Source: Muricea muricata (taxonomy: Eukaryota; Cnidaria; Anthozoa; Malacalcyonacea; Plexauridae). From it: 64,000 nt of DNA. The notes under the pieces are model-generated. The model saw nothing but the letters and a program-made list of their open reading frames with translations, was not told the origin of the DNA and searched no databases. The stretch is taken from assembly GCA_963855995.1 (NCBI GenBank), contig OY979724.1, positions 6,735,772 to 6,799,771 on the forward strand, given 5' to 3'. Below are positions 62,441-64,000 of the stretch, one piece after another. Numbering within the stretch: the first letter of the stretch is position 1; each line of letters begins with the position of its first letter. The position numbers and the translations under genes are program-made.

Positions 62441-64000
62441 TGTCTTACATGCCTCACCTGTCTTTTCTGTCTTACCTGTCCTTTCTGTGTTAATGTCTTT
62501 TCAGTCTTACCTGTCTTTTCTGTCTAACCATTCTTACCATTCTTTTCTGTCTTACCTGTCTTTTCTGTCTTTCCTGTCTTTCCCGTCTTTCCTGTCTTTT
62601 CTGTCTTACCTGTCTTTCCCGTTTTTTCTGTCTTACCTGTGTTACCTGTTTTACTTGTCTTAACTGTCTTCTCTGTCTTACCTGTTTTACATGTATTATC
62701 TGTGCTACCTGTCTTATCTGTCTTACCTGTCTTATCATTTTTACCTGTCTTATCTGTCTTATCTGTCTTACCTGTCTTACCTGTTCTTTCTGTTTTACCT
62801 GTCTTTCCTGTCTTACCTGTCTTACCTGTGTTACCTTTTTTACGTGTCTTACCTGTCTTACCTGTCTTACCTGTCTTACCTTTCTTACCTGTCTTACCTG
62901 TCTTTTCTGTCTGTTCTGTCTTACCAGTCTTACCTGTGTTACCTGTCTTACCTGTCTTTTCTTTCTTACCTGTCTTGTCTGTCTTTTCTGTGTAACCTGT
63001 TTTACCTGACTTTTCTGTCTTACCTGTCTTATCTGTCTTTTCTGTCTTTTCAGTCTTACCTGTTTTGCCTGTCTTATCTTAATTTTCTGTCTTTTCTTTC
63101 TTACATGTCTTATCTTAATTTTCTGTCTTACATGTCTTATTTGTCTTTTCTGTCTTACATGTCTTTTCTGTCTTTTCGGTTTTACCTGTCTTATCTGTCT
63201 TTTCTGTCTTACCTGTCTTACCTGTGTTACCTGTGTTACCTTTTTTACCTGTCTTAACTGTCTTATCTGTCTTACCTTTTTTACATGTATTATCTGTCTT
63301 AACTGTCTTATCTGTCTTACCTGTCTTATCATTTTTACATGTCTTATCTTTCTTATCTGTCTTACCTGTGTTACCTGTTCTTTCTGTCTTTTCTGTCTTT
63401 CCTGTCTTACCTGTCTTACCTGTTTACCTGTCTTACCTTTCTTACGTGTCTTACCTGTCTTATCTGTCTTACCTTTCTTACCTGTTTTACATTTCTTTTC
63501 TGTCTTACCTGTCTTACTTGTCTTACCTGTCTTACCCATCTTTTCTGTCTTTTCTGTCTTACCAGTGTTACCTGTCTTTCCTGTCTTACCTGTCTTTTCT
63601 GTCCTACCTGTCTTTTCTGTCTTTTCGGTTTTACCTGTTTTACCTGTGTTTTCTGTCTTACCTGTCTTATCTGCCTTTTCTGTCTTTTCTGTCTTACTTA
63701 TTTCGCCTGTCTTATCTTAATTTTCTTTCTTACATCTCCTATTGGTCTTTTGTGTCTTACCTGTCTTTTCTGTCTTTTAGGTTTTACCTGTCTTATCTGT
63801 CTTTTCTGTGTTACCTGTTTTACTTGTCTTACCATTCTTTTCTGTCTTACCTGTCTTTTCTGTCTTTCCTGTCTTTTCGGTTTACCTGTCTTTTCTTCCT
63901 TACCTGTCTTTTCTGTCTTACCTCTCTTAACTGTGTTACCTGTGTTATCTTTCTTACCTGTCTTATCTGTTTTACCTGTCTTACATGTATCATGTGTCTT
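62441..64000 (+). repeat. Family-I HOR resuming at right edge
   Basis: In register with bases about 305-1,910. The ACATGCCTC landmark at 62,448 corresponds to 312; TACATGTA at 62,688, 63,282 and 63,982 corresponds to 553, 1,183 and 1,885. Spacing differs by 1, 36 (four units) and 2 bp. The array clearly continues past the window end, probably with further family-I copies. Confidence 0.8.

Larger units (their letters stand above)
1..64000. repeat. 9-bp satellite array filling the whole window
   Basis: The whole window is built from tandem 9-mers with consensus CTGTCTTAC (+ strand). Common variants change the last two or three bases (TTTT, TTAT for TTAC) or the third and fifth (CTTTCTTAC, CTGTGTTAC, CTGTTTTAC). 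Occasional 8-bp or 6-bp units shift the phase, for example the TGTTTACC type near 170, 1,320 and 4,330 and the TACATGTA junctions. The unit has seven pyrimidines in nine, so the strands are strongly asymmetric. No unique sequence, transposon, RNA gene or conventional coding region interrupts the array. Every stretch over 300 bases without a gene is therefore satellite. Satellite is certain from the sequence; a heterochromatic eukaryotic location is inference from length and higher-order structure. Confidence 0.98.

Noticed and set aside
61102..62457. 451-codon - strand frame rich in V-R-Q and K-R-Q as a basic nucleic-acid-binding protein
   Set aside because: It is the - strand reading of the same nonamer. 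Similar frames occur at every module copy and end wherever an off-length unit occurs.
1..64000. CRISPR array
   Set aside because: Repeats are contiguous 9-mers with no spacers of constant length and no cas genes.
1..64000. Telomeric repeat
   Set aside because: The unit does not match TTAGGG, TTAGG, TTTAGGG or TG-rich yeast types, and the G-rich strand has only isolated GG pairs. A subtelomeric location remains possible.
1..64000. G-quadruplex or H-DNA forming tract on the - strand
   Set aside because: GG pairs are 7 bp apart with no GGG runs, and the purine strand is broken by T and C in every unit, so neither stable G4 nor a perfect mirror polypurine tract is predicted.
1..64000. Bacterial or phage origin of the window
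   Set aside because: No promoter, ribosome-binding site, RNA gene or coding sequence is visible, and 64 kb of 9-bp satellite with layered higher-order repeats would be extraordinary in a prokaryote.

Overview
This window holds no gene that I can support. From the first base to the last it is one simple-sequence satellite: a 9-bp unit, CTGTCTTAC on the + strand (GTAAGACAG on the - strand), repeated roughly 7,000 times (64,000/9) with many point variants (CTGTCTTTT, CTGTCTTAT, CTGTTTTAC, CTGTGTTAC, CCGTCTTTC, CTTTCTTAC and others). Because the unit is three codons long, all three + frames and two of the three - frames are free of stops in the consensus. This produces hundreds of overlapping low-complexity ORFs (up to 849 codons) reading V-L-P, S-Y-L, C-L-T, V-R-Q or G-K-T. 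I treat all of them as artefacts of the repeat. An uninterrupted 64-kb array of 9-bp units with layered higher-order structure points to eukaryotic heterochromatin (pericentromeric, centromeric or subtelomeric) read through by a long-read assembly. The sequence gives no clue to the species and I do not recognise the satellite family.

Layout. (1) 1-15,752: a family-I higher-order repeat (HOR) of about 6 kb in two full copies (709-6,768 and 6,769-12,691) and one shortened copy (12,692-15,752), preceded by the end of another copy. (2) 15,753-41,535: a lengthened HOR copy containing an internal 3.9-kb duplication, followed by a young direct tandem duplication with a 12,677-bp period (copy 1 16,281-28,957; copy 2 28,958-41,535). 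(3) 27.5-28.96 kb and 40.2-51 kb: a second module family (family II) with its own landmarks and local duplications of about 0.72 and 0.76 kb, interrupted at 43.3-45.8 kb by a mosaic that reuses a family-I module. (4) About 51-62.4 kb: a more diverged, T-richer mosaic. (5) 62.4-64.0 kb: family I resumes, in register with bases 300-1,900 of the window.

Nothing here works as an operon or pathway. The interesting content is how the array evolved (unequal exchange, whole-unit deletions, gene-conversion-like patches, chimeric junctions) and one unusual coincidence. The - strand unit is CAGGTAAGA, nearly the ideal eukaryotic 5' splice site. The + strand unit repeats CTTACCTG, the part of the U1 snRNA 5' end that recognises that site. 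If transcribed, either strand would carry thousands of U1-like or U1-binding elements. Coordinates of module edges come from aligning landmarks by eye and are good to about 10-20 bp unless stated as exact.
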